A DNA stretch of 19,982 bases. It comes from Acidimicrobiaceae bacterium. GTDB taxonomy: Bacteria; Actinomycetota; Acidimicrobiia; Acidimicrobiales; Ilumatobacteraceae. Below, one piece after another: positions 1-7,226 of this stretch. The notes beneath the pieces were generated by a model. The model was not told the DNA's origin. It searched no databases and saw nothing but the letters and a program-made list of their open reading frames with translations. The stretch is taken from the NCBI GenBank assembly GCA_003154135.1, contig PMCN01000062.1, forward strand, positions 1 through 19,982, given 5' to 3'. The first letter of the stretch is position 1, and the number at the start of each line of letters is the position of its first letter. The position numbers and the translations under genes are program-made.

Positions 1-563
1 TTGGTGGGTTCGTCGAGCAACAGCAGGTCGCTACCGGCGAACAGGATGCGCGACAACTCGACGCGGCGGCGCTCGCCACCGCTGAGCACACCGATGGGCA
101 GATCCATCCGATCGGGGGGCAGCCCGAGTCCGGCCATGATGCTGCGTGCTTCGCTCTCGGCGGCGTACCCGCCCGATGTGGCGAACTCGTCCTGTGCACG
201 GCTGTAGCGCGCCACGTTGCGCTCGTTGGGCTCGGCCTCCATCGAGACGCGCAGCTTCTCGATGCGGTCGAGCTGTTCGTCGATGTTGCGGCCGCTGAGC
301 ACATGGGTGACGGCCGGACGGGTGTCCATCACACCATCGATGCGCGGATCCTGGGAGAGGTAGCCGAACCCGCCCTTGCGCACGATCTTGCCCGCAGCGG
401 GTTCGAGCTCGCCGCCGAGCGTGCGGAACGTGGTGGTCTTGCCGGCGCCGTTGCGCCCGACGAGCCCCACCTTGTCCTTGGGCATGATGGTGAAGGAGAC
501 GTCCTCGACCAGCAGTCGACCGCCCACCTCCACCGAAAGCCCGTGCACTTGCAACATGGCCAT
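1..563 (-). CDS. ABC-F family ATP-binding protein, N-terminal part (cut by window edge)
   Basis: The first ABC domain of a soluble ABC-F ATPase. Members of this family act on the ribosome in translation control or antibiotic protection and are not transporters. Translated from 563 downward it shows the Walker A motif GRNGAGKTTT, a Q-loop in GYLSQDP, an inserted helical stretch, the signature LSGGERRR and the Walker B LLLLDEPT, which reaches the left edge. No membrane segment is visible. The linker and second ABC domain would lie outside the window, so the ABC-F call rests on the first domain and on the lack of transmembrane segments. Two in-frame ATGs (563 and 557) are possible starts. The gene diverges from the DUF2752 gene across about 45 bp. 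The exact subfamily (EttA, Uup or other) cannot be told. Confidence 0.85.
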   Translation of the reverse strand, partial: MAMLQVHGLSVEVGGRLLVEDVSFTIMPKDKVGLVGRNGAGKTTTFRTLGGELEPAAGKIVRKGGFGYLSQDPRIDGVMDTRPAVTHVLSGRNIDEQLDRIEKLRVSMEAEPNERNVARYSRAQDEFATSGGYAAESEARSIMAGLGLPPDRMDLPIGVLSGGERRRVELSRILFAGSDLLLLDEPT

Positions 564-607
564 CCAGCGTGGCGGACGATCACGCGCGACACAACGCCCG
601 ATCTACG

Positions 608-1054
608 ATGTGCCACATGCACGTCGCGACCGTCGCCGCCCCTTCGGGTCTGTGGCGCCGTGCGATGCCCCTGGCCTGCGGATGCGCGCTCGCCGCGGCC
701 GGCGCCTACGTCGCGCTCAACGACCCGTCCGCGGCAGGGAGCCGGTTCCCCTCCTGCTACTTCCACTCGACGACCGGTCTCTGGTGCCCCGGTTGCGGCC
801 TCACCCGCGGGTTCCACCAGCTGCTCACGGGGCACCCGCTGGCCGCGCTCGGCTACAACATCTTCGTCCCGCTGGTGCTCGTGGCCATCGTGGGCTCGTG
901 GTTGAACTGGGTGCGCACGTCGTGGGGTCAGCGCGCGTACCGCGTGCCGGCGTGGGCATCGCGCGCCACCGCCACGGTGCTCCCCGTGGTGCTGGTGCTG
1001 TACGCGGTGCTGCGCAACATCCCCGCCGCACCGTTCCGCGCACTCGCGCCCTGA
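608..1054 (+). CDS. DUF2752 family small membrane protein
   Basis: A membrane protein of about 148 residues with the DUF2752 hallmark: Cys50, a short TGLW stretch, then CPGCGLTRGF (Cys60, Cys63) followed by a hydrophobic segment. The sequence shows a helix near residues 18-36, the Cys-rich re-entrant motif, and two further hydrophobic stretches (about 82-98 and 118-138). No biochemical role is established for the family; the CPGC motif could bind a metal or carry a disulfide, which is inference. The frame is open from 569, but ATGs at 608 or 617 fit a membrane protein better, and neither has a clear Shine-Dalgarno. It converges on the SGNH lipoprotein gene with only 7 bp between the stops. 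Confidence 0.75.
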   Translation: MCHMHVATVAAPSGLWRRAMPLACGCALAAAGAYVALNDPSAAGSRFPSCYFHSTTGLWCPGCGLTRGFHQLLTGHPLAALGYNIFVPLVLVAIVGSWLNWVRTSWGQRAYRVPAWASRATATVLPVVLVLYAVLRNIPAAPFRALAP

Positions 1055-1061
1055 CCCCGGC

Positions 1062-1949
1062 TCACCCGCTGGAGGGTGTCTGCGTGGTGGGCTCGGCCGT
1101 GGTGGGTGTGCTGTGGGCCACCGTCGTCGACGTGTGCCGGCGCACGGTGGTGGTGGTCGTGCCCACCACCGGCCCGCTCGAGTCGTCGGTGAACGTGGAG
1201 GCGAGGCACTTGCCGGGCTGAGTGGGCGCCTGGCCCAGTGCGAGCGCCACGTTCTGCGCCAGCACCTGCCGGCCGACGTTGGTGAGGTGCAGGTTGTCGC
1301 CGCCGGTGAGGGTGTTGTCGTCGGCAGTGGTGGACGCCCAGTCGACGATGAGCACGTTGGAGTACTTCTGCGCCATCTCGAGGATCACCTGGTTGACGTC
1401 ACCCCGCGAGGGTGTGAACTCCGAGACCGTCAGCAGCACGACCGGGTTGGGTGACAGTCGGCGCACCATCGCGTCGAGCGACGAGCGGTAATCGGCTTGG
1501 TTGCCCAGGTAGTTGTTGCCGAGGAGGATGACCGAGGCATCCCAGCCGGCTTTGAGGCGCTGATCGAGCACCTTCAGGCCGAAGTCGATGAAGCGGCCCG
1601 ATTCGGCATCGAGCTCGACCTGCCATCCGAGCGGGACGAGCGCGTTGCACATGTCGTTGGTGTAGCGGCTGGAGGTGCTGGCCATCACGGAATCGCCGAT
1701 GAGGATCACGCGATTGCCCTTCGCCAACGCCCCGATCTGCTGGTCGGGCGACAGCGTGGTGGTGGTTCGATGCGTGGAGCCGCCCGTGGCGGGGTTGCCG
1801 GTGGTGACGGGTTGCGACGGCAGCACCCCGATGGGAAGGGTGGGTCGTGTGGTGCTGTCGGTGGACGAACCCGCGGCTCCGCAGGCCGTGGCAAGTACGA
1901 CGGCACCGAGCAGGAGGGTCACGCGGTGCAACAACTTCAAGGCACCCAT
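1062..1949 (-). CDS. Secreted SGNH/GDSL-fold hydrolase, putative lipoprotein
   Basis: An exported SGNH-hydrolase-fold protein of about 295 residues. It has a basic then hydrophobic signal (residues 4-20) ending in ATAC, so Cys23 could be lipidated, although Ala at -3 makes the lipobox weak. A Thr/Ser/Pro-rich linker (about 24-70) precedes the catalytic domain: GDS (Ser87, block I), GNN (144-146, block III) and D218-x-x-H221 in GGDNLHLT (block V). This gives a complete Ser-Asp-His set. A second Thr-rich tail closes the protein. Similar domains act as esterases or O-acetyl transferases on cell-wall or exported glycans; the substrate here is unknown. The ATG at 1949 is preferred over an upstream TTG at 1976 because it starts right before the signal peptide. 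It lies downstream of mscL on the same strand, about 58 bp away. Confidence 0.8.
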   Translation of the reverse strand: MGALKLLHRVTLLLGAVVLATACGAAGSSTDSTTRPTLPIGVLPSQPVTTGNPATGGSTHRTTTTLSPDQQIGALAKGNRVILIGDSVMASTSSRYTNDMCNALVPLGWQVELDAESGRFIDFGLKVLDQRLKAGWDASVILLGNNYLGNQADYRSSLDAMVRRLSPNPVVLLTVSEFTPSRGDVNQVILEMAQKYSNVLIVDWASTTADDNTLTGGDNLHLTNVGRQVLAQNVALALGQAPTQPGKCLASTFTDDSSGPVVGTTTTTVRRHTSTTVAHSTPTTAEPTTQTPSSG

Positions 1950-2007
1950 TCGACCGACTACGACCGCTCGATGCAAGTCGCCCCGGCGCTTCAGGCCGAA
2001 TCTGAGA

Positions 2008-2379
2008 TCAGTCGCGTGCCTTCAGCGCATCGCGGATCTCGGTAAGGAGATCGATCTCCGTGGGCCCACCGGCTCCGGGGGTGTCGCGGCGCATGCGGTT
2101 GTAGGCCTTGATGAGCATGAACAGGACCAGGCCGATCATGACCAGGTTGATGAAGGCCGTGATGACGGTGCCGTAGAAGATGGGCGTGCCACTGATCGTG
2201 AAGTTGAGCGCGTCGAAATCCGGCTTGCCAACGATGGCAGCGATGATCTGCATCACCACGCCTTTGGTGAAGGCGGAGATGACCGAGCCCACGGCGCCGG
2301 CGAGGATGACTGCCACGGCCAGCTCGACCATGTTGCCGGTGGCGATGAAGTCTTTGAACTCCTTGAGGAAGCTCTTCAT
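2008..2379 (-). CDS. mscL: Large-conductance mechanosensitive channel MscL
   Basis: A 123-residue MscL, which opens in the inner membrane under hypo-osmotic tension to release solutes. The amphipathic N-terminus starts MKSFLKEFKDF. TM1 is a Val/Ala/Gly-rich helix (about 17-45) with the pore pattern AVAVILAGAVGSVISA. A short periplasmic loop follows (PDFDALNFTISG), then TM2 (about 68-92) and the cytoplasmic helix ending EIDLLTEIRDALKARD. The length matches the family. The frame extends 24 codons further upstream, but the ATG at 2379 has a GAAAGGA Shine-Dalgarno about 8 bases before it and matches the conserved start. It is transcribed away from the three-helix membrane protein and toward the SGNH lipoprotein gene. 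Confidence 0.97.
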   Translation of the reverse strand: MKSFLKEFKDFIATGNMVELAVAVILAGAVGSVISAFTKGVVMQIIAAIVGKPDFDALNFTISGTPIFYGTVITAFINLVMIGLVLFMLIKAYNRMRRDTPGAGGPTEIDLLTEIRDALKARD

Positions 2380-2411
2380 GGAGTGGTCCTTTCGGTGGTG
2401 AGTGTCCGTTG

Positions 2412-2432
2412 CGTACCAGTACAGCAGGTACG
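2412..2432. promoter_or_regulatory. Short inverted repeat in the mscL divergent intergenic region
   Basis: CGTACC and GGTACG form 6-bp arms separated by nine bases, between the divergent mscL start (2379) and the gene starting at 2478. It could be an operator for either gene. No convincing -35/-10 pair is visible beside it, and a 6-bp arm can arise by chance. Confidence 0.25.
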
Positions 2433-2477
2433 ACGCCCGTCGCGTGCACATGGTCGAGCGCGCGTACGCTGCGCCAC

Positions 2478-3359
2478 GTGACCGACGGGCCGATCGACGA
2501 GGCGAGAACGCGCGACGAGAAGATCAGGGACCACATGACCGAGATGGTCGACGATCTCGTCCTCGACCGCATCGACGCGCTCAACGTGCTCCGCGCCGAC
2601 ACGCCCGAGGAGAAGGGGGCGCTGCTCGAGAAGATCGCCGGCTCGGGCAAGGTGGAGCAGGACATCGTGAGCGAGCTGTCGAAGGTGCGCCCGCTCTGGC
2701 GACCCGACCGGTTCGAGGAGGCGCACCGCTTGGCGATGCGCTCGCTCGAAGTGCTCGACCGCAATGGCGCCCGCTCGCCGCAACTGCCTCGGCTCGGACC
2801 GCTCAAGCCGGTCGCGGGCTACGTGGTCGAGCAGATGACGCGGTGGATCGTGAAGGAGCACCAGAACACGCTCATCACGCGCGTCCGCAAGCTGTACGAA
2901 CGCCGCGAGGCGAACTCGCAGTGGTCGACCCCCGAGCACGAGATGCTGCGCAAGGCCCGCATCGACGCCGCGCGCGTGGAGGCGGGCTACAAGGGCAATC
3001 CACTCGGCATCCCCACCTTCCTGCTGGGTGGCGCCATCCTGTCGAGCATCTTCAGCGCGATCACCGCGTTCATGCGCTGGGCGTTCAACGACAAGGCCGG
3101 ACTCGTGGTGCTGTTCGTCGCGGTCGGCAGCGTGTTCTTCGGCCTGGCCTGGGCGGCGCTCTACTCGGCCGGTGTCGCACGGCGACGCATCCGCCTGTGC
3201 ACCGACCAACCGATGCTCGCCCTGTGGGAGACCATCGGGGCAGCTGGCAACCCGCCCAAGGACAGCTCGTACGACTTCCCCGTGTTCGCGATCGTGCTGC
3301 TCACGTTGAGCTGGGTGCTCATCCCCATCGTCATCTGGCGGTGGATCAGCAAGACCTAG
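2478..3359 (+). CDS. Membrane protein of unknown function with three C-terminal helices
   Basis: No family is recognised. The 293-residue product has a long, charged, mostly helical cytoplasmic N-terminal region (about 1-175) with many Glu/Asp/Arg/Lys and little hydrophobicity. Three likely transmembrane helices follow, at about 178-199, 208-230 and 267-290. Between TM2 and TM3 there is a loop with ARRRIRLC and a PPKDSSYDF turn. The frame stays open upstream to 2409, but the GTG at 2478 begins the acidic helical region; the residues before it look like translated intergenic sequence. It diverges from mscL and lies 9 bp upstream of the disulfide reductase, so the two may be co-transcribed. It could be a tension or envelope accessory protein, but only its position next to mscL suggests that. 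Confidence 0.75.
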   Translation: MTDGPIDEARTRDEKIRDHMTEMVDDLVLDRIDALNVLRADTPEEKGALLEKIAGSGKVEQDIVSELSKVRPLWRPDRFEEAHRLAMRSLEVLDRNGARSPQLPRLGPLKPVAGYVVEQMTRWIVKEHQNTLITRVRKLYERREANSQWSTPEHEMLRKARIDAARVEAGYKGNPLGIPTFLLGGAILSSIFSAITAFMRWAFNDKAGLVVLFVAVGSVFFGLAWAALYSAGVARRRIRLCTDQPMLALWETIGAAGNPPKDSSYDFPVFAIVLLTLSWVLIPIVIWRWISKT

Positions 3360-3368
3360 GCTCGTCGC

Positions 3369-4787
3369 GTGTTCGACCTGGTGATCGTGGGAATGGGATC
3401 CGCCGGCCTGACGGCCGCCGAGTTCGCTGCCGGCCTCGGCCTGCAGGTGGCCGTGGTCGAGCGCGCTCGGGTCGGTGGCGACTGCCTGTGGACCGGGTGC
3501 GTGCCGTCGAAGGCACTGCTCGCCAGCGCCAAGGCGGCGCAGGCGATGCGCACCGCCGACGTGTTCGGTCTGGAGGCCGTCGAGCCGATGATCGACCTCG
3601 CCAAGGTGTGGCGCCGGGTGCGGGCCGTGCAGGCGCAGATCGCGGCCACCGACGACAACCCGCAGCGCTACCGCGACCTCGGCGCCGAGATCGTCGTCGG
3701 ACAGGCCCGGCTGTCGGGCCCCAACGAGGTCACCGTGCAGTCCGACGACGGTGGCGTGCGCGTGCTGCCCACGCGATTCGTGCTCCTCTGCACCGGCAGC
3801 CGGCCGCACGTGCCACCAGTGCCCGGGTTGTCGGCCGACTGGTGCCTGACGAGCGAGAACGTCTTCGACATCGACGAGCCACCGGCCACGCTCGCCATCG
3901 TCGGCGGTGGGCCGATGGGTGTCGAGATGGCGCAGGCGATGCAGCGGCTCGGGGTGCAGGTGACGGTGTTCCAGCGCGCACGCACGTTGCTGCCACGCGA
4001 GGAGCCGACGTTGGTCGAACGGCTCACCGGCGTGCTCGTCGCCGAGGGTGTACGGGTGCACTGCTCGGCCGACGTGCGACGCGTCGACCCCACGGCGACA
4101 GGCAGCCGCGTGGTGCTGGCCACGGTGGGCGACGAGGGCAGCGAGGTGGCCGTACCCGTCGACGGCGTGCTGGTCGCGGCAGGTCGCTCGCCCAACATCG
4201 ACGGGCTGGGCCTGGCCGAGTTGGGCATCGCCGCCGGCGCACGCGGCGTGGAGGTGGATGCGCGAGGCCGCACGACGGTGCGCACCGTCTACGCGGCCGG
4301 CGACGTGACCGGTCGGCGGATGCTCACCAACGTGGCCGGCTACGAAGCAGTCACGGCAGTGCGCGACATGTTCTTCCCGGGCAAGGGCAGCATCAACGAC
4401 GTGGTGCCGTGGTGCACGTTCACCGATCCCGAACTGGCACGCGCCGGACTCACCATCACCGAGGCCGAGGAGCAACACGGCGCCGACACCGACGTGTGGC
4501 GCATCGACCTCGACCACAACGATCGCGCCCGCGCCGAAGGCCACCCCGATGGTTGCATCATCGTCGTGACGGCCAAGGGTCGGGTGGTGGGCGCGCACGT
4601 GCTGGCACCCGGCGGTGGCGAGGTCATCCACGAGCTGGCCATGGCCGTGCGCCAGCAGATGCGACTCGACGACCTCGCGTCGCTGGTGCACGTGTACCCC
4701 ACGCTCTCGACCAGCGTCGGACAGCTCGCCACGGAGGCCGCCTACGAGAAGGCACAGCGCCTGCGCTGGTTGATGAAGCGTCGCTGA
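3369..4787 (+). CDS. FAD-dependent pyridine nucleotide-disulfide oxidoreductase (MerA/RclA-like class I)
   Basis: A 472-residue class I flavin disulfide reductase. It has the FAD fold GMGSAG near the N-terminus, the redox-active disulfide GGDCLWTGCVPSK (Cys39, Cys44), and an NAD(P) fold IVGGGPMGVE at about 178-187. A second FAD contact is at YAAGDVTG, and a dimerisation domain starts near WCTFTDPELARAG. The disulfide spacing matches lipoamide dehydrogenase and mercuric reductase. At the C-terminal catalytic site, lipoamide dehydrogenases carry HPTLxE; here the sequence is HVYPTLST, so the His-Glu pair is replaced by Tyr and Thr. That favours a MerA/RclA-like electron-transfer role over true lipoamide dehydrogenase, and no 2-oxoacid dehydrogenase genes are nearby. 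The start is GTG (3369), 9 bp after the preceding gene. The substrate cannot be assigned. Confidence 0.88.
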   Translation: MFDLVIVGMGSAGLTAAEFAAGLGLQVAVVERARVGGDCLWTGCVPSKALLASAKAAQAMRTADVFGLEAVEPMIDLAKVWRRVRAVQAQIAATDDNPQRYRDLGAEIVVGQARLSGPNEVTVQSDDGGVRVLPTRFVLLCTGSRPHVPPVPGLSADWCLTSENVFDIDEPPATLAIVGGGPMGVEMAQAMQRLGVQVTVFQRARTLLPREEPTLVERLTGVLVAEGVRVHCSADVRRVDPTATGSRVVLATVGDEGSEVAVPVDGVLVAAGRSPNIDGLGLAELGIAAGARGVEVDARGRTTVRTVYAAGDVTGRRMLTNVAGYEAVTAVRDMFFPGKGSINDVVPWCTFTDPELARAGLTITEAEEQHGADTDVWRIDLDHNDRARAEGHPDGCIIVVTAKGRVVGAHVLAPGGGEVIHELAMAVRQQMRLDDLASLVHVYPTLSTSVGQLATEAAYEKAQRLRWLMKRR

Positions 4788-4800
4788 CGAGCGTCAGCGA
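4781..4800. terminator. Hairpin at the stop codon of the disulfide reductase gene
   Basis: TCGCTGAC and GTCAGCGA form perfect 8-bp arms around a GAGC loop. The left arm contains the reductase stop codon (TGA, 4785-4787); the right arm is the first copy of the adjacent tandem repeat. No T-run follows, so it is at best a weak intrinsic terminator. The left arm can pair with any of the four repeat copies. Confidence 0.4.
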
Positions 4801-4857
4801 ACGGCCGGTGTCAGCGAACGGCCGGTGTCAGCGAACGGCCGGTGTCAGCGAACGGCC
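4793..4857. repeat. 17-bp tandem repeat, about four copies, at a convergent gene junction
   Basis: The unit GTCAGCGAACGGCCGGT starts at 4793, 4810, 4827 and 4844. The last copy is truncated after GTCAGCGAACGGCC and overlaps the 3' end and stop codon (4845-4847) of the convergent phosphatase gene. The copies are identical over the shared 14 bases, which points to recent slippage or selection for identity. The unit is not a multiple of three and lies outside the reductase gene. Confidence 0.95.
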
Positions 4858-5879
4858 AAGGTCGCGAGGAAGCCGCCGTGATCGCTGCCCAGTACCTCCA
4901 CGTCGTCCATCCGCAGCACGGCGACGTCGCCCCTCACGAGCGCGTGATCGATGCGCACGAAAGCGAACGGGAAGCTGCGGTCCGGCCACGACATCGAGAG
5001 GCCACGACCGACATCCTCGTGACCGTCGTGGAAGCCGGCATCGAGGAAGTCGGCGAGCGGGGGGTTCCACCGGGTGGCGTTGAAGTCGCCCACCACGGCG
5101 ACCGCGCCCGACGTCGAACGTGCGAAGCGGCGGACGCTGGCGAGCTCGTCGTTCCACTCACCGACGCCGTGCAGCGCGCTGTCGATGTGCACTACAACCA
5201 ACGTCAGGCCACCAGTACCCACCACCACGTGCGCGCTGTCGAAGGTCTCGTGACCCGCTGTCACCGGGTGTTGCGCATCGAGGGGCAGCCGCGAGTAGAT
5301 GCCCTCCACGTTGGTGCTGCCGGTCGGGAGCTCGTCCACGTAGCGGTACGCATACTGCTTCTCGACACCGGCGGCGGAGAGCGCGTGGAGGAAGTTCGGC
5401 GTCATCTCGACGAGCACCATCACGTCGGCGTGGCGGGCGAGGAGTGCCGCGGCCGCTGCTGCTGGTTCGGCGTTGCCGTCGTACACGTTGGCCTCCAGCA
5501 CGGTGAGCTGCGCAGCCGTCGCCGCCCAGCCCGGCACGCCGCGATGGACGAGTCGGGGCGCCACCAGCGCAACACCCGCGAGGACGAGCGCCGCACAGGT
5601 CACCGCCAGCGCGAGCCGGCGACGCCACAACGCAAACGGTGTCAGCACCACCAACGGCACGAAGAGCAGCGGGGTGATGCCCTGCAGCATCACCGTGAAC
5701 ACGGTGGGGCCGGTGATGCCGAGCAGCATCGAGAGCAGGAGCCAGACCACGACGGCGACGTATGCCCATCCGGACAGATCGGCGACTCGCTCCGCGACTC
5801 GTCGACTGCTGCGCGCGTGTGCGTCGGGCGGCACGTCGCCGACGGACGGCACGTCGCCGTCGGCCGGCTCGATCAGCAT
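4845..5879 (-). CDS. Membrane-anchored endonuclease/exonuclease/phosphatase-fold protein
   Basis: A 344-residue protein with three N-terminal membrane helices (about 38-57, 59-85 and 89-110) and an EEP-fold catalytic domain (about 125-344) expected on the outer face. Metal and catalytic residues of the fold are visible: N131 in LEANVYDGN, E158 in VLVEMTP, H231 in VVHID, D265 and N267 in GDFNATRWNP, D311-H312 in RIDHAL and D333-H334 in GSDHGGFLA. This is the layout of the common bacterial UPF-type membrane EEP proteins; the substrate (nucleic acid, phospholipid or other phosphodiester) is unknown. It follows the MFS gene on the same strand after 56 bp. Its last codons and stop lie in a copy of the 17-bp tandem repeat. 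Confidence 0.88.
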   Translation of the reverse strand: MLIEPADGDVPSVGDVPPDAHARSSRRVAERVADLSGWAYVAVVVWLLLSMLLGITGPTVFTVMLQGITPLLFVPLVVLTPFALWRRRLALAVTCAALVLAGVALVAPRLVHRGVPGWAATAAQLTVLEANVYDGNAEPAAAAAALLARHADVMVLVEMTPNFLHALSAAGVEKQYAYRYVDELPTGSTNVEGIYSRLPLDAQHPVTAGHETFDSAHVVVGTGGLTLVVVHIDSALHGVGEWNDELASVRRFARSTSGAVAVVGDFNATRWNPPLADFLDAGFHDGHEDVGRGLSMSWPDRSFPFAFVRIDHALVRGDVAVLRMDDVEVLGSDHGGFLATLAVR

Positions 5880-5935
5880 GGATCACATGATGGCCGAGAC
5901 GGTCGGGGGATACATCTCATCCGCGCATCGACTGC

Positions 5936-7162
5936 TCAATGCCCGAGATCTTCCAACCTGTCGACGCGCCGCAAGGCGGGGAACGAGAACCACCAGATGA
6001 CCACGATCGCCATCGTGGCGATGCCACCACCGATGACCGTTCCGGGCACGCCGGCGGCTTGACCGACGATGCCGCTCTCGAATGCACCGAGCTCGTTCGA
6101 CGCCCCGATGAAGACGTTCTCGACCGCCATCACCCGGCCGCGCTTCTCGTCGGGTGTCACCAAGGGCACCAGCGATCCACGGATGAACACGCTGATCATG
6201 TCGGCGGCGGCGAGCACGAGCAACGACAGGAAGGCGATGAGGTAGCTGCGCGTGGAACCGAGCACCACGGTGGCGGCGCCGAAGACCGCGACGGTGACCA
6301 GCAGGGTGCGGCCCACGTGGCGCCGCAGCGGGTGCCAGGCGAGCATGAGCGCCATCGCCGCCGCACCGATGCCGGGAGCAGCGCGGAGCCAGCCATAGGC
6401 CACATCGCCCACACCCAGGCGATCGGTGGCGATCGCCGGCAGCAACGCGACGGCACCACCGAACAGGACTGCGAACAGATCGAGCGCGATCGCTGCGAAC
6501 AGGATCGGTGTGCGACGAATGAACAAGAGGCCTTCGATGGCACTCCGGAACGTGGGCTTGTCCTCGGCGTCGGGGGGAGGCAGTTCACGCTCGAAGTGCA
6601 ACGCGGCGATGAAGAACCACGACATCACCATGAACACCGCGGCGGCGAGGTATGCCACCCAGACGTCGATCGCGTACAGGAAGCCCGAGAGCGCAGGACC
6701 CAGGATGGTGGCGGCGGTCCAGGTGGCCGAGTACAGCGCGATGACCTTCGGAATGCCGCCTTCTGGCGCCACCATGGGTGGCATCGTGCGCGTGGCGGGC
6801 GACATGAACGCGCGGGCGATCCCGTAGCAGAACGAGATGACGAAGAGGGGCCACACGTGCGTGGGCCTGCTGAGCGCGAACGCGACGAGAGCGAGGGAGG
6901 TGAGCACCTCGAACGCGATGGCCACGAGCGCGATGCGCTTGCGGTTGAACCGATCGACCACCGTGCCGGTGACGAGCACGAGCAGAGCCGCGGGCAGGAA
7001 CTCGCACAGGCCGATCCATCCGAGGTCGGCCGAGCGGCCGGAGATGTCGAACGCCTGCTTCCCGAGGGCGGCAGCCTGCAGCGCGACACCGCTGAAGAGC
7101 ACGCCGTTGGCGATGAGCAGCGACCTGACGCTGCCGTAGTGCAGCACGTCGCGAGTGGACAT
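5936..7162 (-). CDS. MFS transporter (EntS-like exporter family)
   Basis: A major facilitator superfamily carrier of about 408 residues with roughly 12 hydrophobic segments. The loop between helices 2 and 3 carries VDRFNRKRI, an MFS motif-A-like sequence (G-x-x-x-D-R-x-x-R/K). A central cytoplasmic loop (HFERELPPPDAEDKPTF) separates the two halves, and the C-terminal half has VTPDEKRGRVMAVENVF, typical of the MFS_3/EntS group of exporters. The substrate is not predictable. The ATG at 7162 is preferred over an upstream TTG at 7198, which would add twelve residues with no hydrophobic content. It diverges from the amidase gene across about 64 bp. Confidence 0.88.
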   Translation of the reverse strand: MSTRDVLHYGSVRSLLIANGVLFSGVALQAAALGKQAFDISGRSADLGWIGLCEFLPAALLVLVTGTVVDRFNRKRIALVAIAFEVLTSLALVAFALSRPTHVWPLFVISFCYGIARAFMSPATRTMPPMVAPEGGIPKVIALYSATWTAATILGPALSGFLYAIDVWVAYLAAAVFMVMSWFFIAALHFERELPPPDAEDKPTFRSAIEGLLFIRRTPILFAAIALDLFAVLFGGAVALLPAIATDRLGVGDVAYGWLRAAPGIGAAAMALMLAWHPLRRHVGRTLLVTVAVFGAATVVLGSTRSYLIAFLSLLVLAAADMISVFIRGSLVPLVTPDEKRGRVMAVENVFIGASNELGAFESGIVGQAAGVPGTVIGGGIATMAIVVIWWFSFPALRRVDRLEDLGH

Positions 7163-7226
7163 GGTGGTGGCTTCGGGGGTCTGCACAGGTCGGTTCAACC
7201 TACTGGGGAAGTGCTACACAGCACCC

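Noticed and set aside
1145..1172. Inverted repeat of GGTGG/CCACC runs at the 3' end of the SGNH gene
   Set aside because: It arises from runs of Thr and Val codons in a low-complexity Thr-rich tail; the stem is degenerate and slippable, with no sign of selection.
4793..4857. Possible CRISPR array
   Set aside because: The 17-bp units abut directly with no spacers, and no cas gene is present.
2376..5083. Very long open frames (771 codons on -, 893 codons on +) overlapping the reductase and membrane protein genes
   Set aside because: They are Arg/His/Ala-rich shadow frames common in high-GC DNA, with no recognisable motif, and they overlap genes with complete catalytic motifs.
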